From assembly GCA_900556395.1 (NCBI GenBank), contig USOQ01000022.1, positions 1-33,211 on the forward strand: a stretch of DNA of 33,211 nucleotides, written 5' to 3'. Positions 1 to 7,017 of this stretch are shown piece by piece. The position numbers were made by a program, and so were the translations under genes. Source of the DNA: Candidatus Segatella caccae. GTDB lineage: Bacteria; Bacteroidota; Bacteroidia; Bacteroidales; Bacteroidaceae. The notes under the pieces are model-generated. The model searched no databases and was not told the DNA's origin. It was given only the letters and a program-made list of their open reading frames with translations. How positions within the stretch are numbered: position 1 is the first letter of the stretch; every line of letters begins with the position of its first letter.

Positions 1-144
1 AATACGCCTTACTGGGAGTGTGTGGCTGGTGTACACAACATCTTCAAGTTCTTTGCGGTGGAGTATGTACGTCGATTAACTTATCTCAACAACGAAGACA
101 TCAGTAAATGGGGTATTCGTTTTGGATTCATGATGACATTCTAA
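1..144 (+). CDS. C-terminal end of a DUF5686-type outer-membrane protein (partial)
   Basis: The reading frame is open from base 1 to a TAA at 142-144 and gives 47 residues. It contains YWECVAGVHNIFKFFAVEYV and then RRLTYL, and ends in FGFMMTF. I recognise this as the end of the Bacteroidetes DUF5686 / carboxypeptidase-regulatory-like family, whose members finish with a beta-barrel strand and a terminal aromatic residue. The last residue here is Phe, which suits an outer-membrane barrel. The N-terminus lies outside the window. The next gene starts 10 bases later, so the two are probably co-transcribed. The family call rests on a short stretch. Confidence 0.7.
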   Translation, partial: NTPYWECVAGVHNIFKFFAVEYVRRLTYLNNEDISKWGIRFGFMMTF

Positions 145-154
145 AAAACACGCG

Positions 155-820
155 ATGAGGATACTATTGGCAGATAAACAGGATATTACCCGTATGGGGT
201 TGGTACATATAGTGCAGGACATGAACGTTAACGAGCTGGATTCTATCCCTACGCTGGAGTGGAAATATGTGGAGGATAAGGCAGAGATGATGCTTGCACT
301 GACAGATGACGATGAGGCTGTAGTGGTGCTCGACTATACGCTCTTCGATATCAACGATGCCGAGGAACTGCTCATCCTCAGTCAGCGATTCTCCCACACA
401 CGATGGCTACTCTTTAGCGAAGACCTGAGTGTCGACTTCGTGCGTGTACTTATCGCCAGTAGTTCACAGATAAGTATTCTCACCAAGGATAGTCAGCTCT
501 CTGAAATTCGCGCCGCCATCAAGTATTGCATACAAGACCGACGTTTCATCTGCCAACACATGACGGAGGTGCTGTTGGCACCGCCTCCTGTCAAGGCTGT
601 GGAAAAAGTGAATCTCACAAAGACGGAGACAGAAATTCTGAAAGACATAGCTTTGGGTATGACTACTAAAGAGATTGCCGAAAAACGATTCTCCAGTTTT
701 CACACTGTCAATACGCATCGCAAGAATATTTTCCGAAAACTTGATGTGAACAATGCCCATGAGGCAACCAAATATGCCTTGAGGGCAGGACTCGTCGATT
801 CGGCTGAATATTATATATAG
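155..820 (+). CDS. LuxR/NarL-type response regulator transcription factor
   Basis: This 221-residue protein has a receiver-like N-terminal half and a LuxR-type DNA-binding C-terminal half. The receiver part begins MRILLADKQDITRMG, giving an acidic pair around D7/D10. Its strand-3 aspartate, the likely phosphoacceptor, is D60 in VVVLDYTLFD. The output domain covers about residues 153-215 and has the classic features LTKTETEILKDIALG, TTKEIAEK and TVNTHRKNIFRKL. The start is the ATG 10 bases after the preceding stop. No histidine kinase gene lies beside it, so its partner is unknown. A hairpin repeat with a T-run at 847-932 follows the stop and could end the transcript. The family is certain; its targets cannot be read from the sequence. 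Confidence 0.92.
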   Translation: MRILLADKQDITRMGLVHIVQDMNVNELDSIPTLEWKYVEDKAEMMLALTDDDEAVVVLDYTLFDINDAEELLILSQRFSHTRWLLFSEDLSVDFVRVLIASSSQISILTKDSQLSEIRAAIKYCIQDRRFICQHMTEVLLAPPPVKAVEKVNLTKTETEILKDIALGMTTKEIAEKRFSSFHTVNTHRKNIFRKLDVNNAHEATKYALRAGLVDSAEYYI

Positions 821-845
821 AAAAGAAGAAATATGGGTAAAAAAA

Positions 846-932
846 TGAAAGTACTTGCGATGGGCATCGTAAGTACTTTCAACAGTCAACGCAAGTACTT
901 TCATTGGGCATCGCAAGTACTTGCGTTTTTTT
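846..932 (+). repeat. 87-bp hairpin repeat, copy 1 (possible terminator)
   Basis: GAAAGTACTTGCGATG at 847-862 pairs with 865-880 across a GG loop, 15 of 16 positions matching. A second pairing joins CGCAAGTACTT at 890-900 to AAGTACTTGCG at 915-925. A run of seven T follows at 926-932, so on the plus strand it can act as a terminator for the LuxR gene. It begins with ATGAAAG after an A-run and ends in TGCGTTTTTTT, like the repeat at 23353-23440, which has a different core. Confidence 0.7.
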
Positions 933-1007
933 GTGCTCTTTTGTGACTTTACTTCACAGTTTTTGGGGTGTTGTGACGGCAAGCGTCTGTGCCTTTAGAT
1001 AAAGACA

Positions 1008-1090
1008 CAAAAAAAAGCTTAGAAATGTCTCACGACATGACTAAGCTCCAAATTTTCTAACTAACTTATTATCAACTATTCATTACTTTT
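1008..1090 (-). ncRNA. candidate small RNA on the minus strand
   Basis: Read on the minus strand, a TAATTTTG promoter element at 1105-1098 would start transcription near 1090. About 80 bases later comes a strong stem: AGCTTAG pairs with CTAAGCT (1016-1022/1041-1047) and ATGTC with GACAT (1025-1029/1034-1038). A T-run (1015-1009) follows directly, so this is a good intrinsic terminator. The transcript has no useful reading frame: its only early ATG (atg aat agt tga) stops after three codons and is followed by several more stops. No -33 TTTG box was found at the right distance. I do not recognise a named RNA family. Confidence 0.5.
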
Positions 1091-1097
1091 CTGGGTG

Positions 1098-1105
1098 CAA
1101 AATTA
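1098..1105 (-). promoter_or_regulatory. -7 element (TAATTTTG) for the candidate small RNA
   Basis: TAATTTTG on the minus strand matches the Bacteroidetes TAnnTTTG consensus. It is divergent from the lacI promoter at 1158-1189, with the operator-like palindrome between them. No good -33 box was seen. Confidence 0.5.
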
Positions 1106-1148
1106 CAAGAAAAAGTAATACCTTGATATATTTTCATGAAAAAAATGC

Positions 1149-1164
1149 ACGTAAACGTTTTCGA
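1149..1164. promoter_or_regulatory. LacI-family operator-like palindrome
   Basis: The sequence ACGTAAACGTTTTCGA is centred on AAACGTTT at 1153-1160. The halves CGTAAAC and (reverse complement) CGAAAAC agree at 6 of 7 positions. A central CG flanked by AAA/TTT is typical of operators for LacI/PurR-type regulators. The site overlaps the -33 position of the promoter at 1158-1189, upstream of a LacI-family gene, so autorepression is likely. Confidence 0.6.
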
Positions 1165-1189
1165 TTCATAAAAAAATAATGTACCTTTG
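1158..1189 (+). promoter_or_regulatory. promoter for the lacI-type gene
   Basis: TACCTTTG at 1182-1189 is a full match to TAnnTTTG. Twenty bases upstream the -33 position reads TTTT (1158-1161), one base from TTTG, and lies inside the operator-like palindrome. Transcription from here would give lacI a leader of roughly 375 bases containing both downstream repeats. Confidence 0.6.
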
Positions 1190-1333
1190 CAGAAGATTAG
1201 CTGCACTCGGCATTACATTCAAACAAGTTTGATGTTCTGCCCTCGTTTGCATCATCTTTGCAGAAGATTAGCTGCATCTCAGCAAAACGCTCAAGCAAGC
1301 TTGGCGTTCTACATTCGATTTGCGAAATCTTTG
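1186..1333 (+). repeat. tandem 71/73-bp leader repeat, two units plus the start of a third
   Basis: The string TTTGCAGAAGATTAGCTGCA starts at 1186 and again at 1257, and TTTGCAGAAGATT starts a third time at 1330. Each full unit holds a hairpin. In unit 1 it is ACAT-T-CAAAC-AA-GTTTG-ATGT (1215-1235). In unit 2 it is ACGC-T-CAAGC-AA-GCTTG-GCGT (1287-1307). Three base pairs differ between units and all stay paired. A related single copy lies at 23834-23893. Both loci sit just downstream of a TAnnTTTG promoter element, inside the expected 5' leader. Confidence 0.8.
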
Positions 1334-1360
1334 CAGAAGATTCCAGTGAGAAATATATTA

Positions 1361-1512
1361 CTCAACTTTCGAAAGTTCAGAAGTTAAAGGAGTTAAGACG
1401 TCTGTCTTGCTGCTTAAAAGCTACGCCAAAAAGACTATTGTCTTAACTCCTCAGCGACCGTAGGGAGCGATAACTCCTTTAACTTCTTTAACTTCTGAAT
1501 TTGCGAAACTTG
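1361..1512 (+). mobile_element. MITE-like element, copy 1 (in the lacI leader)
   Basis: The ends form a 27-bp terminal inverted repeat, 24 of 27 matching, between 1363-1389 and 1486-1512. The 9-mer AATATATTA occurs directly on both sides (1352-1360 and 1513-1521), as expected of a target-site duplication. Inside are 9-bp units of the AAAGGAGTT type in inverted arms and an inner inverted repeat, GGAGTTAAGAC against GTCTTAACTCC. No protein is encoded, so it would be non-autonomous. A longer copy with the same core is at 17093-17269. The element ends about 60 bases before the lacI start codon. Confidence 0.75.
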
Positions 1513-1573
1513 AATATATTAGTTTATTCTGGAGAATATATAAATAGGACTCAATAACTTTATTTACCGTATA

Positions 1574-2587
1574 ATGAAGCAACGCAGAACATCACTTAAA
1601 GACCTTGCAGACCATTTGGGCGTAAGCATTGCCACTGTGTCGCGTGCCTTGCGAAACAGTCATGAAGTGGGAGAGGAAATGACCAAAAAGGTGAAAGATC
1701 TTGCCAAGCAATTGAACTATCGCCCTAATCCTTTTGCGCAAAGTTTGCGTAAAGAAGCGCCAAGGGTGATAGGAGTCATTGTCCCCAATTTGGTAACCCA
1801 TTATTATGCTGCAGTGCTGGATGGTATAGAAGACTATGCTTCTAAGCAAGGTTATTCTGTGATTAGTGCCAACAGTCACGAGGACCATACTCGAGAGGAA
1901 CGAGCCCTCGACAATTTCTTGAATATGCACGTCGAAGGTATCATTGCTTGTTTGGCGCAAGACACCGTAGACTATTCCCACTTCGAGCAGTTGCATGATA
2001 TGGGAATACCACTGGTTTTCTTTGCCAGATGCTGTCTGGAGAATAAGTTCTCGCAAGTGGTGGCTAATGGAGATGTGGCTGCACAGGAGGCCACACATCA
2101 CATGATAGAGTCGGGCTCTAAGCGAATAGCCTTCATTGGCGGACCTAACAATCTCGATATGGTGCGACGTCGTAAGCACGGCTATTTGGAAGCACTGCGC
2201 GAAAATCGCATCACCATAGATCGCGACCTCGTGGTGTGTGATAAAATCGACTTTGAAGTGGCACGCAATAATACGTTGCGCCTACTCGAAAGCGCCAATC
2301 CTCCCGATGCCATCCTCGCCTTTAATGATATTATTACTTATGCAGCCTTTGATGCCATCAAGTCGAAGGGATTGCGAATACCAGAAGATGTGGCTATCAT
2401 AGGTTTCACCGATGGTGATGCTGCTGCCTTTGTCACGCCACGCCTTACTGCTATTATGGACAAGGCTCACGAACAAGGCGAGAAAGCCTGTGAACTGCTC
2501 ATGCGAAGCATTAATGGAGATAATAAAATATACAAGGAGGTTGTCCCCATGATTCTCAAAATACGTGAAAGTTCGGAGAAACTATAA
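1574..2587 (+). CDS. LacI-family transcriptional regulator
   Basis: The protein has 337 residues, the normal length for the family. Residues 5-55 form the LacI helix-turn-helix and hinge region, with TSLKDLADHLGVSIATVSRA and then LNYRPNPFAQSLR. The rest is a periplasmic-binding-protein-like sensor domain, recognisable from VIGVIVPNLVTHYYAAVLDG, RIAFIGGPNN, PDAILAFNDI and VAIIGFTDGD. Such regulators normally respond to a sugar or sugar phosphate; the ligand cannot be read here. The start is the ATG after a long leader that carries an operator-like palindrome, a tandem hairpin repeat and a MITE-like element. The hybrid two-component gene starts 47 bases after the stop in the same direction, so the two are likely co-transcribed. 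Family assignment is certain. Confidence 0.95.
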   Translation: MKQRRTSLKDLADHLGVSIATVSRALRNSHEVGEEMTKKVKDLAKQLNYRPNPFAQSLRKEAPRVIGVIVPNLVTHYYAAVLDGIEDYASKQGYSVISANSHEDHTREERALDNFLNMHVEGIIACLAQDTVDYSHFEQLHDMGIPLVFFARCCLENKFSQVVANGDVAAQEATHHMIESGSKRIAFIGGPNNLDMVRRRKHGYLEALRENRITIDRDLVVCDKIDFEVARNNTLRLLESANPPDAILAFNDIITYAAFDAIKSKGLRIPEDVAIIGFTDGDAAAFVTPRLTAIMDKAHEQGEKACELLMRSINGDNKIYKEVVPMILKIRESSEKL

Positions 2588-2634
2588 AACACTCACTACC
2601 GAATAAACCTAAAAAAACAACACTAAGTAAAGAA

Positions 2635-5600
2635 ATGATGATGCATGATAACAAAACTACATTCAAAACACTACTAATACAAGTATTTTATGTCCTGGTT
2701 CTCTGTCTGGTTTCCTTGACAACAAGGGCTTCGGAGGCAGATGTTGAGTTTAGTCGTCTCACCAACCGAGACGGACTGAGCAATAGTCATATCAATGCCA
2801 TCCTCAAGGACAATAAGGGATATGTGTGGTTTGGAACACAGGCAGGACTCGCTCGCTATGACGGATTCCGTGTTAAGATGTTCTTGAACAACAACATTAG
2901 TTCTACCTCACTTCCCAACAACTCGGTGGATGAAATACAGCAAGATGCTGTGGGCAACCTGTGGATTCATACAGATATGGGGTATTGTATTTATCAGTAT
3001 GAGCAGGAACAGTTTGACCGTAAACCTGAGGAATGGCTTGAAAAGCAAGTGGGCATCTCGGGTGGAATAGATAAAGTCTTTATCGATAAACAAAAGAATC
3101 TTTGGATAACCATCTATGGTAAGGGATGTTATTTTGTGGATGGCAAGACCTTGAAACCCTATCTCTTCCCTTATCCCAAGAAAGGCCAGTCTGCCAGCGC
3201 CAATACCCTCGAAAACGACTGGATAACTGATTTCACTGATCACAAAGGAACTGTAATCTTGTCTTTTGGTAATGGTTCCATCAGTCGTGTAGATGGCAAG
3301 CGTCATCGCATACTTTGGACCAATAATGCCCTGGCTTCTTACAAGAAGAACAAGGAGGACGGACTGTACACTTATGTAGACAGCCGTAATAACTACTGGG
3401 TGTTGGTGGAAGGAAAAACCTATATCTATTCTGTGAATCTGAAGAAATGGATTTGCGGAGTGGGGGAGTTTTTTAAGTCGCAGGGAATTACAGGAAGCGT
3501 GTCTTCTTCATTCTTGATACGCGACATGGCAAGTACATCTGATGGTAGACTATGGATGGCTACCGACCATGACGGACTGGTGGTTGTAGACTATCGTCGC
3601 AAAACTTGCCGACAATATCTCAAAGATGACTACAAACAGAACTCGCTGCCCGACAACTCGCTGCAACGTATCTTTATCGACAAGGACGATGCCGTGTGGT
3701 TGGGCTCTTATAAGAATGGTGTGGCTTATTTCTCACCATCGTTTTCCCGATTCACCACCATTCCTTTAGGTGATGTGTGCACCATCACGCAGGATGCCAA
3801 GGGCAATCTGTGGTGTGGAACCAACGATGCTGGTATCTTGAGCTACAATCCTGTGACGGGTCAGACAGTACGTTATCCAGGAAGTACGACCGGGCTGAAG
3901 TCGGAAATCGTGGTGAGCAGCGTAACCATGAGTGATGGCACTATGTACTTCGGTACCTTCAACGGAGGTATGGTAAGATATCGTGATGGTCAGTGGAAAG
4001 CCTATCAGGTGGGCACAAGTGATTTGGCTAACAATAGTGTCTGGTGCATGGCAGAAGATGCTCAGCACCGACTGATGATAGGAACCTTGGGTGGCGGTTT
4101 TCAGGTGATGGATACGAAGACCGACAAAATGATAACCTATGACACAGGTAACAGTAAACTGCCTTCCAACTATATGGGGTCTTTCTTTAGACTGAAGGGC
4201 GATGATGTGCTTGTGGGTCATTCTCAGAATCTCACTATCTTCAATACCCGTACCCATGCCATGCGTAATATTAAAGGTACACGCGCGGGAGCACTCTTCC
4301 CCAGTCCTTCCACTAATTATGCTATGATGGATAGTCGAGGTATTATCTGGATGGCTTCACCAGCAGGTATCATTATGTATGATACGGTGAACGACCAGCT
4401 GCTTTCGGTCAACGAACTAAACGGAACGCAGGGGTCTGTGGGATGCTCCATAGAGGAGGACAAGAACCATGCCATCTGGCTCATTTCAGAATTTATGATT
4501 ACCCGTGTCAGATTATCTAAGGGTGAAAAAGGATATTGGAACCTGAATCTTTCCAGCTATAATGCGCTTGATGGATTGCAGGACGGACAGTTCAACTATC
4601 GCGCTTCTACCATTTTGAATGATGGCTCCATTGTCGTGGGCGGACAGGATGGCATCAACATCATTCCTGTGCAGGCAGGAAGTAGGGTTAAGAAGAGTGC
4701 AAGAGTGCTTTTCAGCGGTTTGGTGCTCTTCGACCATCCTCTTGTGGCTGGCGAGGAGTATGAGGGACGTGTCGTTTTGGAGAAGTCGCTTGACTTCTGT
4801 CGAAAGCTTGATCTCAGTAGCAAGGACAACGCTTTTACCATTCAGTTGGCTTCCAGCGAGGTTTCTGTTCCGTCACGAAGCCGTTTCCTCTATCGTATGG
4901 CTGGAGTTTCGGACAAATGGATTCTTACTCCCGAGGGACGATCATCGGTTACCTTCACCAATCTTTCACCTGGTAATTACACTCTTCAGGTAAAAGTGGT
5001 CAATGCTGATGGTTCCGAGAGCGAGGAAATCAGCGAGATGAAGATACATGTGCATCCGCCGTTCTATCTTTCCAATGTTGCTATCTTCATCTATGTGTTC
5101 ATTATCATGGCGCTCTTCTTCTCTTATCGCAAGCGTATGATCAACAAGCAGCGTGCCAAGTATGAACGCCAGAAAATGGAGGAGGATATTCGCAAGACAG
5201 AAGAGCTGAACGAACTGAAACTCAACTTCTTCACCAATGTGAGCCATGAGTTACGCACTCCGCTCACCCTTGTCATATCTCCACTCAATGCGCTTATCAA
5301 GAAAGAGCATGATGAGGATAAACGCCACAAAATGGAGCTGATTCAGCGAAATGCCCAGCGATTGCTCGGATTGGTCAATCAGATACTCGATTTCCGTAAG
5401 ATGGAACAAAAGCAGGGTAAACTGACGCTTGAGAAAGTGGATGTCGTGGCTTTTGTGCAAAACATCTGTCACACCTTCCAGCAGTTGGTCAACAACAATA
5501 CTCAGTTGGAGTTCCTCTCCTCTGTACCCAAATTGCTGATGGACTTCGATGTTGACAAGGTGGGAAAAATCATGAACAACTTGTTGAGCAATGCCTATAA

Positions 5601-6867
5601 GTTTACTCCCGATGGCGGACGTATATCGGTGGGACTCACCATCCGTTCGAAGGAAGACGACAAGACGCTTGCCGAAGATATGTTGCGGTTGACAGTGGCT
5701 GATACCGGCCGTGGACTTAGCGATGCCGACAAGAAACAGGTGTTCGACCGATTCTATCAAGTTAATGGCACAGAGATGCAGCCTTATGGAGGCAGTGGCA
5801 TCGGACTGAATCTCGTGATGCAGTTTGCCAAGTTGCATGGCGGTGATGTGCATGTGGAAGATAATCCTGGTGGTGGTGCTAAGTTTGTGGTAGACATTCC
5901 TGTGCGTCATGGCGAAGAGGTCGCATCTGCTGGCCCTTCTATGACTGATGACACCGCCGCCTATACCTCTACCATGGTACCGACAACCGAAGATGCTGCT
6001 ATCTCTGCTCATACAGCTGAGAGTGAGCACCCCGTTGCAGCAGTGACCACAGAGGAGAAGCCTTTGGTATTGTTGGTCGACGATAGCGACGACTTCAGGG
6101 AGTTTATGCACGAAATGCTGGAAGACTCTTATCAGGTGGTTGAAGCTGTCAATGGTCAAGATGCTTGGGATAAGATGCAAAAACAGGCACCCGACGTGAT
6201 TCTTAGTGACGTCATGATGCCTGTGATGGATGGTAATGCACTTTGTCGTTTAGTCAAGGACGATGCCCGCTTACGCTCGATTCCTTTTGTCATGCTTACT
6301 GCGCGTCTTGCCGATGAACATCGTAAGGAGGGCTACGAGAGTGGCGCAGATGCTTATATCACCAAGCCTTTTGATGTCGATTTGCTCAAGGTGCGTATTG
6401 CCAATTTCCTGAAGTGGAATCATTCTACAGGAGAGTCGGCAGTGGGGCAGGTTGCGCATCCCGACATCTTGCCAGGGGCTGATAACTCTGTAGGCGCAGT
6501 GACAGATGAGCAGGCTGATGACTTCAAACTATCGGTTGCCGATAAGAAATTCCTCGATTCGGTAGACCTCTATATCCGCGATAATATGGGTGACCCAGAC
6601 ACGTCTGTAGAATCGATGAGTGCTCATCTGTTGATCTCGCGCGTTCAACTTTATAAGCGTGTGTTGGCTCTCACTGGCACCACTCCTTCAGAGTATATGC
6701 GTGCCAAGCGCATCAAGCGAGCAGAGGAACTGCTGCGTGAAGGTGAGTACAACATTAGTGAAATAGCCTATCGAGTGGGCTTCAACAATCCACGCTATTT
6801 CTCTAAGTACTTCCAGGAAGCTTATGGTATGACGCCTTCGCAGTATAAGAAGAAATTATCTAACTGA
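2635..6867 (+). CDS. hybrid two-component system regulator (sensor, kinase, receiver, AraC output)
   Basis: This 1410-residue protein has the full Bacteroidetes HTCS layout. A signal peptide or N-terminal membrane segment comes first. Beta-propeller repeats of the Reg_prop type follow, starting with DGLSNSHINAILKDNKGYVW, and then a Y_Y_Y domain around residues 740-805. One transmembrane helix spans about 812-831. The kinase core has the phosphoacceptor H871 in NVSHELRTPL, an N box near 980-986 (MNNLLSNAYKF), DTGRGLS and GGSGIGLNL. The receiver has phosphoacceptor D1192 in ILSDVMMPVMDG and a KPFD lysine motif. The AraC DNA-binding domain fills about 1305-1408. No key residue is missing. The periplasmic part of such proteins normally binds an oligosaccharide, and the output activates nearby glycan genes. 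Its likely targets are the GH31 and GH2 genes just downstream. Three ATG codons in a row (2635, 2638, 2641) leave the exact start open. Confidence 0.95.
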   Translation: MMMHDNKTTFKTLLIQVFYVLVLCLVSLTTRASEADVEFSRLTNRDGLSNSHINAILKDNKGYVWFGTQAGLARYDGFRVKMFLNNNISSTSLPNNSVDEIQQDAVGNLWIHTDMGYCIYQYEQEQFDRKPEEWLEKQVGISGGIDKVFIDKQKNLWITIYGKGCYFVDGKTLKPYLFPYPKKGQSASANTLENDWITDFTDHKGTVILSFGNGSISRVDGKRHRILWTNNALASYKKNKEDGLYTYVDSRNNYWVLVEGKTYIYSVNLKKWICGVGEFFKSQGITGSVSSSFLIRDMASTSDGRLWMATDHDGLVVVDYRRKTCRQYLKDDYKQNSLPDNSLQRIFIDKDDAVWLGSYKNGVAYFSPSFSRFTTIPLGDVCTITQDAKGNLWCGTNDAGILSYNPVTGQTVRYPGSTTGLKSEIVVSSVTMSDGTMYFGTFNGGMVRYRDGQWKAYQVGTSDLANNSVWCMAEDAQHRLMIGTLGGGFQVMDTKTDKMITYDTGNSKLPSNYMGSFFRLKGDDVLVGHSQNLTIFNTRTHAMRNIKGTRAGALFPSPSTNYAMMDSRGIIWMASPAGIIMYDTVNDQLLSVNELNGTQGSVGCSIEEDKNHAIWLISEFMITRVRLSKGEKGYWNLNLSSYNALDGLQDGQFNYRASTILNDGSIVVGGQDGINIIPVQAGSRVKKSARVLFSGLVLFDHPLVAGEEYEGRVVLEKSLDFCRKLDLSSKDNAFTIQLASSEVSVPSRSRFLYRMAGVSDKWILTPEGRSSVTFTNLSPGNYTLQVKVVNADGSESEEISEMKIHVHPPFYLSNVAIFIYVFIIMALFFSYRKRMINKQRAKYERQKMEEDIRKTEELNELKLNFFTNVSHELRTPLTLVISPLNALIKKEHDEDKRHKMELIQRNAQRLLGLVNQILDFRKMEQKQGKLTLEKVDVVAFVQNICHTFQQLVNNNTQLEFLSSVPKLLMDFDVDKVGKIMNNLLSNAYKFTPDGGRISVGLTIRSKEDDKTLAEDMLRLTVADTGRGLSDADKKQVFDRFYQVNGTEMQPYGGSGIGLNLVMQFAKLHGGDVHVEDNPGGGAKFVVDIPVRHGEEVASAGPSMTDDTAAYTSTMVPTTEDAAISAHTAESEHPVAAVTTEEKPLVLLVDDSDDFREFMHEMLEDSYQVVEAVNGQDAWDKMQKQAPDVILSDVMMPVMDGNALCRLVKDDARLRSIPFVMLTARLADEHRKEGYESGADAYITKPFDVDLLKVRIANFLKWNHSTGESAVGQVAHPDILPGADNSVGAVTDEQADDFKLSVADKKFLDSVDLYIRDNMGDPDTSVESMSAHLLISRVQLYKRVLALTGTTPSEYMRAKRIKRAEELLREGEYNISEIAYRVGFNNPRYFSKYFQEAYGMTPSQYKKKLSN

Positions 6868-6986
6868 AGTCTCGCATGTACGAAAGTTGAATTATCTAAT
6901 TAAATTTGTACGATTTTGATAAGGGTATTAACATTTTATACATTCATTGTAAACAAATGAGTAGTATTCATTAGCCCTAATATGAT

Positions 6987-6994
6987 TAACTTTG
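6987..6994 (+). promoter_or_regulatory. -7 element (TAACTTTG) for the GH31-GH2 operon
   Basis: TAACTTTG matches TAnnTTTG. It overlaps an in-frame upstream ATG at 6982, so that ATG would lie ahead of the transcription start. This favours 7018 as the real start of the GH31 gene. No good -33 TTTG was seen. Confidence 0.6.
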
Positions 6995-7017
6995 CAGCAA
7001 AAATTAATCTGTTAAGA

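Noticed and set aside
1186..1333. CRISPR-like array
   Set aside because: The 71/73-bp units diverge along their whole length and there are no identical repeats with unique spacers; no cas genes are present.
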